This document shows, one piece after another, positions 16,520 to 24,607 of a stretch of 44,184 nt of DNA; the first letter of the stretch is position 1, and each line of letters opens with the position of its first letter. The notes below the pieces were generated by a model. That model ran no database searches. It was not told the origin of the DNA and saw nothing but the letters and a program-made list of their open reading frames with translations. Both the position numbers and the translations under genes were made by a program. This stretch comes from Saprospiraceae bacterium (GTDB lineage Bacteria; Bacteroidota; Bacteroidia; Chitinophagales; Saprospiraceae): assembly GCA_027488855.1 (NCBI GenBank), contig JAIYAV010000325.1:1-44184 (forward strand), given 5' to 3'.

Positions 16520-19500
16520 TCACTGCTTAACGAACCTGGTGACCAGATTGCTCTTGCCATTTTTAAACCGGAGCACATACACCCCTGCCGCCAATCGGGA
16601 AACATCAATTTTGGTATTCAGCGCCCCTTCAGCCGCTTGCACAGTTTGCACCAATTGCCCTTGTGTGCTGTAAATGGCTAAGTTGCTGCTGCGCAAAGCC
16701 TTGGGATGAACTACATCAGCTTGACTGGTTACCACCGTTGGTCGTACCCACAATTGCGAAGCAGTATTGTCCAAATCACGAATAGAAGAAACCACATCCG
16801 CACTCGCCACCCGGCTCAAAGCCCCAAACTCACCCACTGCTTGAATGGCATAAGTGTACTTCAGCCCTGCGACCGCCGTTGTATCCGCAAAACTGTTGTC
16901 AATGGTAAAACCAATCACTTTATCGTTTCTGAAGACAATGTACAGTCGGGTATAGGCGGAATGCGTCCAGGAAAGGTTGTTTTTGCTCAGCTTCACATTG
17001 CCCGGTTGGGCGGGAGCTTCGCTCATCAGGCGCGGATCCCAGGAATCCCCTGTTCTCAAGATCACATTTTCGTAAGTGTAGGTGGCCGCTTCAGCATCAG
17101 TCAGTTTGTTTTTGGCCGTCCCTTTCACCACGTTGGTAACATTGCCATTGGCATCTTTGACGTCGTATTCGTAGTTTTTAATGCGGAAGGAAAGGTCAAC
17201 CGGGTTGCCATTTTTATCCATGGTGTTGTAGTCGGCGAAAATGGCGGGAATGGTGCCCATTTTGTAATGCCAGCCTTCGGGTTTGATGCCCGTTTTTAAA
17301 ATCGTATTGAGAAAAACCGTTTTCGGCGCGTTCACCCAGGGGCGGCCAAAAAAGTTATTGGCGTTGCTCACTTTTGATTCCTCAATGCTGCAATTGCTGA
17401 ACACGTAGCCCCACAGCGTACCCACAGCATGGCTTGGTGCCACGATGAAGCCGCCATCAGCGCGGTTGTTGCGGAGCATACAGCGGTCAAAAAACACATC
17501 GCCGCCGCCGTAGATGTAATCCACCGCACCTTCGATGATGGTGTTCTTGTGGTATTGGCGATCCGTTGCCACATTGTAAGCCGTCAAGTACGTATCTTGA
17601 TAACTGCGCAAATTGCAATTGCTGGTGGTAAAATGATTGGTCACGGCGTACAAGGCCAGGGCTTGTGGTCCGGCCAGTTTTTCATAACCATGACTGTTTT
17701 CAAAAGTGATGTTTTCAAAATAACAATCCGGCGCGTTGACCACCATGGTTGCTCCTTGCAAAACATTGTATACGGGTGAGCCTTTGCCATCGTTGCCCGA
17801 TAGGCGGTTGTCGGAGATGATGACGCTGTCGCGGTTTTGGCCGATGAGGTGAATGAAGGGTTTCGTGGCTGGAATATCGTGGTGCCCGGTGTACTTGCCA
17901 TTTTTGACGTAGATCAGCCAGGGTAAAGTCCGGTTCGTTGGAGCAGCAGCGATGGCATCAATCACGCTGAGGTAATCGCCGGAACCGTCTTTGGCTACCA
18001 CGGCATCAAAAAGGCTTTTGTTGGGTTCACTGCGTTGTGCGGTTTTAAAACGGATGCTCAAACCAGCGAAGGCATTGCCCGATACATCCGTCAAAGCTCC
18101 GGCGGGGATGGCAAAGGTGTATTCGGTATTGTAATCCAGTCTTTCATAAGCAAAGGTGGCGGTTTTGGAACCAAAAACACCGGTCAGCGTAGTAGAACCC
18201 AAGGTGATCTTACCCGTTCCAGTTTTTACTTTTTCATCAAAAGTCACCACTACTGCCCCGTTGACCGTAGCAGTGCTAGCGTTGGCAGCGGGCAGGATGG
18301 ATACCAATTTAGGCGCGATGGTGTCCGTAGCGGCAATTTGATCGGCAAAAACGTAGATGTTGGTGAAAGCGGTTCCGTCATTGTCCGTGGGGTTGCCCAG
18401 TCGGGTACTAGAGGTATCCGCTACCCACTTCAGGTAAATTTTGGCTTGCTCCTGTGCATCTTCCGGCAAGGTCGCGTCCAGGTTTTTCCAAGCAGCGTTG
18501 TACACATCGGTAATGTTGACGCGGGCAAGTTCCTTGTAGGTCAGGTCATCGAGGGAATATTGCAGGGTCAGCACGGAATACGCCTGAAAATTGGCGCTAA
18601 CCTGAGATTTGACCTGGATGTTGCGATAACCCTGAGTGGAAAATTGGGCCTTGACATAACGCCTTCTGGCCACAAACTCCGTACCCGTTGTCCACATTCT
18701 AAAATTTGGATAAGCGGGGGTAAAAGCGCTAGCTCCACTCAACCAGTTCACCGCCGTGCCCGTAGGCTCATACAAGGAAATCACCCCCACATTGGAGGTT
18801 TCGGCATAATAATCGCCAGGGCGATTGACTTTTGGATCGGGTTTCCTAAAATCCCAGCCTACGATAAAGGGGACTTCGTCAAAAGTGGCTGTGAAGGTCT
18901 TGTTTTCGGTCATGGTCACGACCCGCTCGGTCGCGGTGGAATTGTCGTTCCAAAAACTGAAAGTGGTCACAGGATTGGGTACAACCTTCAGGCTGACCTG
19001 GGTACCTTCTTCGTATTTTCCGTTAGTCGGGGCGGGTGTGAGCAGGATTTCACCCCAGTTTGAACCTTGTATGTTTACATTCAGTGCATAGGTATTGACT
19101 GCCTGGAAAATGGCTTTTACCTGTTGAGCTTCGCTCATTGTGATGGTAAAAGGGTTATTGGTGGATAAATCGGAATTGGTGCTGCCGTTTACCCATTTTA
19201 CAAATTTGTAGCCAAACCTGGGTGTAGCTTTGAGCACTACTTTTGTGCCCGGCTCGTAGACGTCGCTATTGGGGGTTCGGCTGATGCTGCCTGCGCTGTC
19301 GATGTTGACACTGGTGGTCAGGGTGTAGGTTTGGCCACTGGTCACATAATTTCCATAGATGGCCAAATCAAACATATAGGCGTTTTGGACCTCGTTCAGG
19401 TTGGTGAACTTTAAAGCGACTAGACTGTCGTTGACCGCCACCGTAACGGTTTGGCCACTGGCAGGTACCGCGTAGGCGTTGGCTGCGGTGAGCGCTACCC

Positions 19501-19897
19501 AGCCGGTATCCCTGGCGTTTTTTTTCCAAACGCGATAACCCCGACTGCTCCCGGTTGCTCCGTGGGTGAACACAATTTTGGTGATGGATTTTAGTGGCGA
19601 AGTGATCACATAGGAGGTGGGGCCAGCAGTCACCTTGGCAGCCAGCAGGTAACCTGGAGTAGCGGGTGTCTTAAAACGTGAAGCATCCCAACCGCTGGGG
19701 GAAATGCTGTTTTGAAAAAAGCGAAAGTCTAACTGCTCCTGGGAAAAATCGGTGGTTTTGGTCACGGTTTTTTCCGTAGTGGCATTGGCAAGTGCTTCCC
19801 AGTCCTGAAAGTTGGTGGAATACAGCAATTTCTCCTGGGCACGGGTGCTGATGAAGCTGAGCAGGAGGAAGAGCAAGGAGAGTTGTAAGTGTTTCAT
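16520..19897 (-). CDS. Secreted multidomain pectin methylesterase (CE8) with T9SS sorting domain
   Basis: 1125 residues. After the signal peptide (1-20) come a beta-sandwich region, two InlB-like B-repeats (about 190-268 and 270-342; YEPGTKVVLKATPRFGYKFVKW), a carbohydrate-binding-like region (345-525), a Big_5 Ig-like domain (~527-620) and the CE8 pectinesterase (~630-900). The last has GPQALAL with Gln745, YQDTY with Gln767/Asp768, GAVDYIYGG with nucleophile Asp793, and GRPW with Arg852. A fibronectin-like segment and a type A Por sorting domain (last ~75 residues, ending RFVKQ) finish it. It removes methyl esters from homogalacturonan at the cell surface or outside, making substrate for the PL1 and PL10 lyases. 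It is the last gene of the susC operon, 10 nt after the PL1 gene. Confidence 0.95.
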   Translation of the reverse strand: MKHLQLSLLFLLLSFISTRAQEKLLYSTNFQDWEALANATTEKTVTKTTDFSQEQLDFRFFQNSISPSGWDASRFKTPATPGYLLAAKVTAGPTSYVITSPLKSITKIVFTHGATGSSRGYRVWKKNARDTGWVALTAANAYAVPASGQTVTVAVNDSLVALKFTNLNEVQNAYMFDLAIYGNYVTSGQTYTLTTSVNIDSAGSISRTPNSDVYEPGTKVVLKATPRFGYKFVKWVNGSTNSDLSTNNPFTITMSEAQQVKAIFQAVNTYALNVNIQGSNWGEILLTPAPTNGKYEEGTQVSLKVVPNPVTTFSFWNDNSTATERVVTMTENKTFTATFDEVPFIVGWDFRKPDPKVNRPGDYYAETSNVGVISLYEPTGTAVNWLSGASAFTPAYPNFRMWTTGTEFVARRRYVKAQFSTQGYRNIQVKSQVSANFQAYSVLTLQYSLDDLTYKELARVNITDVYNAAWKNLDATLPEDAQEQAKIYLKWVADTSSTRLGNPTDNDGTAFTNIYVFADQIAATDTIAPKLVSILPAANASTATVNGAVVVTFDEKVKTGTGKITLGSTTLTGVFGSKTATFAYERLDYNTEYTFAIPAGALTDVSGNAFAGLSIRFKTAQRSEPNKSLFDAVVAKDGSGDYLSVIDAIAAAPTNRTLPWLIYVKNGKYTGHHDIPATKPFIHLIGQNRDSVIISDNRLSGNDGKGSPVYNVLQGATMVVNAPDCYFENITFENSHGYEKLAGPQALALYAVTNHFTTSNCNLRSYQDTYLTAYNVATDRQYHKNTIIEGAVDYIYGGGDVFFDRCMLRNNRADGGFIVAPSHAVGTLWGYVFSNCSIEESKVSNANNFFGRPWVNAPKTVFLNTILKTGIKPEGWHYKMGTIPAIFADYNTMDKNGNPVDLSFRIKNYEYDVKDANGNVTNVVKGTAKNKLTDAEAATYTYENVILRTGDSWDPRLMSEAPAQPGNVKLSKNNLSWTHSAYTRLYIVFRNDKVIGFTIDNSFADTTAVAGLKYTYAIQAVGEFGALSRVASADVVSSIRDLDNTASQLWVRPTVVTSQADVVHPKALRSSNLAIYSTQGQLVQTVQAAEGALNTKIDVSRLAAGVYVLRFKNGKSNLVTRFVKQ

Positions 19898-19907
19898 AAG
19901 ATGTAGG

Positions 19908-21626
19908 TTAGCGTTTAATGATGCTTTTGGTATAAATCGCGCCCTTGCTGATGAGTTTGAGCAAGTAGTTTCCTTTCGGGTGTCGGGATAAATTCATTTC
20001 GAGCGACTGCTCTTTCAAAATGCCTTGGGTTGTGCTGTCAACCTGACGTCCGCTGAAATCATACAAAAACACCTGTTCAATTTCCGTATCTGACAAGTTG
20101 TGGATGTTGATCAACCCTTTGGTAGGATTCGGATAAATTTTGATCCGGGCATCATCTGCGTTGATCACCGGAAGGCTGCTGACAATTTTTGCTTGCAAGC
20201 TGTTGAGGTAAACTTCCAGCATGGTATAGCCCTCTGGGTTGGTCGTATTGCGGTCATTGGCGTTATCGGGATTCAAACCTCGGGACAATTCCCAGGCGTC
20301 GGGCATGCCATCCTTATCACTATCCAGGGGAGCGGGAGTGGACTTGTAGCTTGGGAAACCACCCACATCGCTGGGTTTGTCGATGATGCCAGAAGGGTGG
20401 GTAATTCCCGTAGATGTGACCGTTTTGTAGGTTGCACCTTCGTAAGTCGCTTTCCCTTCCAACATTTCCCGAATGATGCGGGCATCAAGGGGATCACGTT
20501 CGGGCAAAATGGCACCAGCATACCGGGCTACAGAATCGTAGGCGTTGGTGGCTGGAATGGGTACAAAATCGGAGATGCGATAAGGAGTAGTTTGTCTGGC
20601 TTCGCGGATCAAACGATCAGCATCAGGGTGATTGCTGCTTTTTTGTACGCCTTTGGTCCAGTTGTCGGCAGTCACGTCGGGGTAGCCATGCACGTAGTTG
20701 CCGTTGATGTAAAAATCGCCACCCCAGATGGTATCGGTGCCTTCCACATAGAAGTTGGAATAATTCAGGATGCGGTTGCGCTTGTTGGAGGCGCTGCTGG
20801 TGGTCAAATTACCTGGCGTGGCTGGGCCGGGTTTGTAGTAGTTGTTGATCATGTTGTACTTGCCACCTTCGCCGCCATAGGCGCTGTTGGTACTGCCCCA
20901 GTTGTAAATCACGTTGTTGCAGAATTCCAGGCTATCGCCAAAGGTCTGACTATCGTATCGGGTGCCGTTGAAGCGGGGAGTGCGGCTGGTGTGGTGGGCG
21001 ATGAGGTTGAAGAGGTAGGAGGAATTTGCGCCCCCAAAAATGCCTGCATAGCCGTGATTGCCCTTGGCGTGAATGGACTTGTACAGGCTCTCGCTGATGA
21101 TGTTCCACTGCAAAGTCACGTTTTTTACATCATAAAAACTGGTGGTCTCATCCACCGACCAGCTCATGGAACAGTGGTCGATGATGATGTTGCGGTAGGC
21201 ACCCGAGAAGCAGTTCAAAGCGTCGTCCTCTGAAACTTGGGCGTCGCCGTGCCGGAAGCGGAGGTAGCGGATGATGATGTTGTTGGCGGAGATGTTGGTG
21301 GCATAGTTGGCGAGGCAGATGCCTTGACCGGGGGCGGTTTGGCCAGCGATGGTGATATTGGGTTGTCTGAGTACGAGCTTTGATTTCAACTCAATGATTC
21401 CTGAAACCCGAAATACGATGGTGCGGTTGGGTTTGCTTACGGCGTCGCGCAGGCTACCGGTGCCTGAATCGTTCAGGTTGGTCACTTCGTATACCTCGCC
21501 GCCACGACCACCAGTGGTGTATTTGCCGCCGCCCATTGCGCCGGGGAAGGCGAGGGGTTGGGCGGTGGATTGGGTGCCTAGGGCCAGTATGAAGATGATC
21601 ATCCAGAGGATATTGGAATGTTTCAT
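19908..21626 (-). CDS. Secreted pectate lyase (PL1) with T9SS sorting domain
   Basis: 572 residues. The signal peptide (1-22) is followed by a PL1-type parallel beta-helix opening FPGAMGGGKYTTGGRGG and VYEVTNLNDSGTGSLRDAV, with IIIDHCSMSWSVDE and NHGYAGIFGG downstream; these are hallmarks of Bacteroidota PL1 lyases. Around 430-460 is a thrombospondin-type-3-like calcium loop (DSDKDGMPDAWE). A type A sorting domain (IYPNPTKGLINI ... KSIIKR, from about 495) directs T9SS export. It cleaves de-esterified homogalacturonan, so it works with the CE8 protein encoded 10 nt downstream. Its leader carries one copy of a 24-nt direct repeat, the other lying beyond a GC-rich hairpin cluster. Confidence 0.94.
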   Translation of the reverse strand: MKHSNILWMIIFILALGTQSTAQPLAFPGAMGGGKYTTGGRGGEVYEVTNLNDSGTGSLRDAVSKPNRTIVFRVSGIIELKSKLVLRQPNITIAGQTAPGQGICLANYATNISANNIIIRYLRFRHGDAQVSEDDALNCFSGAYRNIIIDHCSMSWSVDETTSFYDVKNVTLQWNIISESLYKSIHAKGNHGYAGIFGGANSSYLFNLIAHHTSRTPRFNGTRYDSQTFGDSLEFCNNVIYNWGSTNSAYGGEGGKYNMINNYYKPGPATPGNLTTSSASNKRNRILNYSNFYVEGTDTIWGGDFYINGNYVHGYPDVTADNWTKGVQKSSNHPDADRLIREARQTTPYRISDFVPIPATNAYDSVARYAGAILPERDPLDARIIREMLEGKATYEGATYKTVTSTGITHPSGIIDKPSDVGGFPSYKSTPAPLDSDKDGMPDAWELSRGLNPDNANDRNTTNPEGYTMLEVYLNSLQAKIVSSLPVINADDARIKIYPNPTKGLINIHNLSDTEIEQVFLYDFSGRQVDSTTQGILKEQSLEMNLSRHPKGNYLLKLISKGAIYTKSIIKR

Positions 21627-21639
21627 GTGATGCTTTTTT

Positions 21640-21862
21640 TATTAGACTTGGTGTAAGTTTGATTTCCCGACAATTAGTAGACATATGCACGATCTAAAAC
21701 CCCGCCCCGAAAGTTTCAGACTTTCGGGGCGGTTAAGCAAAGCACTGTTTCGCTGCTTTACCCCCCCGAAGGTTTTGAACCTTCGGGGGGGAGTTCTAGA
21801 TTTGCGCGCAATCCTTGATTTTCAACTTAACTCAAGTTTATTAGACGTGGTGTAAGTTTGAT
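21640..21862. repeat. Direct repeats bracketing a three-hairpin GC-rich element
   Basis: TATTAGACTTGGTGTAAGTT and four more bases (21640-21663) recur with one mismatch at 21839-21862. Between them lie a hairpin 21702-21713/21721-21732 (12 bp), a weak middle stem near 21741-21758, and a 13-bp hairpin 21762-21774/21778-21790 with a 3-nt loop. An outer pairing TCTAAAAC/GTTCTAGA encloses all three. It lies between the ConA-like gene stop and the PL1 ATG. It could be an insertion with duplicated flanks or a duplicated leader. Confidence 0.75.
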
Positions 21863-21896
21863 ATTGGTACGAGACTTGTACCAGCTCAGTTTGTAC

Positions 21897-22295
21897 TCAC
21901 AACTCCTCAATCCGAAACCAATCGAAATCAGCATAAGTCCCTTTTTTGCCGGTACTGAACAAGCCCACTTTGGCTCCCACCCATTTCCCTTCCCTGGCGG
22001 TAAAAGGAGCACCGATGGTGTTGAAATTTACGCCGTCCAGGCTGTAGAAAAATTGACAGACTGCTCTGATTGGGTCTTTTGGAGGAGACTGAACCTTTCT
22101 CACTTCCACCCGAAAATACACCTCCTGCGAAGCAGAAAAAACCGCTGGTGAACCTTGCACTTCGGAAGTTCCCTTGTCCGCATCTTTGCAAAAGCGGTCA
22201 TCACCCAGGTTGGGATTGTGGATCGTTGCTTGCGAAAAAACGATTCCCTGAATGCATAAAAGCAATAGTGCAACGCTTGGTATTTTAGCGAGCAT
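21897..22295 (-). CDS. Small exported ConA-like (GH43 C-terminal-type) domain protein, probably a remnant
   Basis: 132 residues from the ATG at 22295 (the frame is open to 22346). Signal peptide 1-22 (LAKIPSVALLLLCIQGIVFSQ), then about 110 residues resembling only the last part of a concanavalin-like domain: VYFRVEVRKV, CQFFYSLDGVNFNTIG, GKWVGAKVGLFSTG and YADFDWFRIEEL. In GH43-type and related enzymes this stretch follows a catalytic beta-propeller, which is absent here. A signal peptide joined to an enzyme tail suggests an internal deletion, or a minimal carbohydrate-binding protein. It is in the susC operon between the lipoprotein and PL1 genes, with repeat elements on both sides. Function unknown. 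Confidence 0.7.
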   Translation of the reverse strand: MLAKIPSVALLLLCIQGIVFSQATIHNPNLGDDRFCKDADKGTSEVQGSPAVFSASQEVYFRVEVRKVQSPPKDPIRAVCQFFYSLDGVNFNTIGAPFTAREGKWVGAKVGLFSTGKKGTYADFDWFRIEEL

Positions 22296-22375
22296 TGTGG
22301 TAGTTTTAAAAAGAATTGAGTAAGAATTCTGAATAAAAGGCTGCAATTAGGAAAGGATTTAGCATCATGTGTAAA

Positions 22376-22691
22376 ATTGTGCTTGAGCCTCCCAACCCCC
22401 GACCCCTGGAAGGCAGGGGCGATTGGTTCTAGTTTTGCACATGGCGATAAGCCCCGCTAGGGGCGTGATATGGGTAGTTAATAACGGTCCAGGATTTTCC
22501 GAGTCCCGTAGGGACGAAATGTGGGTATTTTGTCTCGAAGAATACCCACATCGCGTCCCTACGGGACTTTGAGAAACATCTGGACCGTTATTAACTACCC
22601 ATATCACGCCCCTAGCGGGGCTCCCGTTGCGGGAAAAACCAGAACCAATCGACCCTGCCAGGGGTCGGGGGTTGAAAAACTCAAGCACAAT
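22376..22691. repeat. Giant 316-nt nested palindrome in the susC operon
   Basis: The outermost arms are 22376-22387 and 22680-22691 (ATTGTGCTTGAG and complement). Further stems inward are ACCCCCGACCCCTGG with GCCAGGGGTCGGGGGTT, GCCCCGCTAGGGGCGTGATA with its complement, TGGGTAGTTAATAACGGTCCA with its complement (about 22471-22491 and 22581-22601), AGTCCCGTAGGGACG (22502-22516) with 22554-22568, and GTGGGTATT with AATACCCAC. It occupies most of the gap 22296-22754, in which no gene is seen. Confidence 0.92.
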
Positions 22692-22754
22692 CCTGAATTA
22701 AAGCCTGTAAACCCTGGTTCATAAGGATTTACAATCAATTAAAACAGCAACCAC

Positions 22755-24422
22755 CTACAACTTCACCCGCCAACGAGGATCCCCACTAGAGGTTTTCCCC
22801 GCAAATCCAGCATCCGCAATCGCGAAGTTTCCTTTACTCGGGTCTTTCCACAACTTGGTAGCTGTACCAGAGTAGTTCAATGCTGGAAATCCTGGCAACT
22901 CTGATCCTGCTGCCGCAGCAAAATCCGAAGTTGCCCAGGTGTTCAACACGGAAACTGTTGTACCGGTGAGTCCTTCTTTAAAAGTCACCGTTTTGTTGCC
23001 ACTAGCTGCTTTGTCCCAGCCCGTTCCCCACACGGAGTTTGAGATGGTCAAACCTTTTAAAATATCGCTCCGACCAGCGCCACCTCTGTACCTGAAGGTT
23101 TTTTGGGCAGGCTCGGTAAACTCACTGAAGGTGCAAGCATCAATCAAAAAGCTTTGGGAGTTGGTGCGGGAAGTGGCGATGAAAGAGATTTGATAGAAAG
23201 TTGAATTCTGCAATTTAATGTTGTCAATCGCTGCTTTATCTGCACCATCAGTATCCGTCGTAAAAACGCCATAGCTGCCGATGTTGTATACGACACTATT
23301 GCTGATGGTATAGTTTTTAATGAACGAATCAGCGCGCAAACGGACAATCCCCCGCATACTGGTCAGGGTACAGTTTTTGAAGAGTAGATTGGTAATGATC
23401 GTAGGAGCGCCAGTGTTGTTGATGTTAAAAACGTACACTGCGCCAGGGTCGGATCCAATGATGTCGATGTCATCAAAAATGACGTTTTCAATGGTTACAC
23501 CTGCCTTTACCCGCCAATCTCCGGTAGTATAGAGTTGTGCTTTTGCTTCCGTGAGCGCATAGGCACCTTTGATGGTAACGGATTGGCTCAACAGCACAGT
23601 AGTAGAAGGAAAATTATAACGTACCCCCTTCTTCAGCAGGATAATGCTACCCTCTGCCGCCGAAGTCAATGCTGCATCAAGTGCGTTGGGCGCTTCGTTG
23701 GTGGTCAGGTCAATCACGTTGGGATCGCCTGGATAGACGCCTTTTTCCAAAGTCTTGTAGTCTACAAAACCCCGCAAGCTGCCCGTGCTGTAAATGGCTA
23801 CCAAATAACTCGTAGCTGGCATCAATTTGTCGATGATCACTTCACCAGCAGTATTCTGCCCTGAAGTTACGGTATAGGTGCCCAAAGCATTTTTCAGTTT
23901 TTTATCTGTCGCATTGAACACTTTCACCTCGGTGATTGCTGCACCGGAAGGGGTCCAGCGCACTCTTGCCAGTACATCGGTTACGTCATAGGCTCTGGCC
24001 GCCAACTGAATGGAAGGAAGCGGCTCGGTACGAATAGCGCCCAAAGTTGCTGGTCGACTGTTGAACTGCGGATCGGCTGCATTGGCAGTTACCCTAATCT
24101 GATAGAGGGAGTTGTATTCCAGTTCTTCGCCAACCAATTTTTTGTCAACAAGCACATAGGTTGTATCCGTCGTAAAGGTGTACAGCGGAGCGGTTTTGAA
24201 TGAATCCTGGCTGATTTCGAATTTGTAGGAAGTCGCCTCTTTCATTTTGGCCAATTCAATAATGATGGTATTGAGTTTGGCGGATAGTGCGCTGTTCAGA
24301 GCTGGCCTGAACAATCTGGTTTCTTCGTATACCTGTTCTTCTTTTTTGCAGCTGCCCAACAGCAAGACCAGCGCAGCACAAAAAGCGATAGGAAAAACAG
24401 TATACTTAGCAATATTTTTCAT
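22755..24422 (-). CDS. Surface lipoprotein, DUF4957/DUF5123-like, putative pectin-binding (SGBP-type)
   Basis: 555 residues. The lipobox LLGSC gives Cys25, followed by KKEEQ, a charged stretch suggesting surface export. Two fibronectin-III-like regions (about 35-225) precede a right-handed beta-helix-like region (about 240-500: NVIDLTTNEAPNALDAALTS, SIILLKKGVRY, then N-x-x-F-x-x-x-T turns). Lipoproteins of this build follow susD in many pectin loci and are thought to bind glycan; no catalytic residues are evident. It is third in the operon after susC and susD, separated from susD by a hairpin that occupies nearly the whole gap. It could instead be a degenerate lyase; binding is the better guess. 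Confidence 0.8.
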   Translation of the reverse strand: MKNIAKYTVFPIAFCAALVLLLGSCKKEEQVYEETRLFRPALNSALSAKLNTIIIELAKMKEATSYKFEISQDSFKTAPLYTFTTDTTYVLVDKKLVGEELEYNSLYQIRVTANAADPQFNSRPATLGAIRTEPLPSIQLAARAYDVTDVLARVRWTPSGAAITEVKVFNATDKKLKNALGTYTVTSGQNTAGEVIIDKLMPATSYLVAIYSTGSLRGFVDYKTLEKGVYPGDPNVIDLTTNEAPNALDAALTSAAEGSIILLKKGVRYNFPSTTVLLSQSVTIKGAYALTEAKAQLYTTGDWRVKAGVTIENVIFDDIDIIGSDPGAVYVFNINNTGAPTIITNLLFKNCTLTSMRGIVRLRADSFIKNYTISNSVVYNIGSYGVFTTDTDGADKAAIDNIKLQNSTFYQISFIATSRTNSQSFLIDACTFSEFTEPAQKTFRYRGGAGRSDILKGLTISNSVWGTGWDKAASGNKTVTFKEGLTGTTVSVLNTWATSDFAAAAGSELPGFPALNYSGTATKLWKDPSKGNFAIADAGFAGKTSSGDPRWRVKL

Positions 24423-24440
24423 GGTTAAATTTTTGACATC

Positions 24441-24602
24441 AGAGCTTGTTTAAGTTTTTTGTTCGGGCTACAAACAGACCATTTTTGCCTAAATTTCGTT
24501 CCGAAAATGCTCATTTAGCGCTGCTAAACTCCGCTTTTCGTGCCTCATTTAGACAAAAATGGTCTCGTTTTCACTTCCGCCCAAAAAACTTAAACAAGCT
24601 CT
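24441..24602. repeat. Long nested inverted repeat between susD and the SGBP-type gene
   Basis: Perfect 20-bp outer arms (24441-24460, 24583-24602), a second stem AGACCATTTTTG/CAAAAATGGTCT, and an inner TTTAGCGCTGCTAAA region. It starts 5 nt after the susD stop and ends 18 nt before the next ATG. It may protect the upstream susC-susD message or reduce readthrough, setting stoichiometry (inference). Confidence 0.88.
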
Positions 24603-24607
24603 CTAGA

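Noticed and set aside
22376-22691. Retron msr-msd or other reverse-transcriptase-linked RNA
   Set aside because: The palindrome is long and structured, but no reverse transcriptase is encoded in the window.
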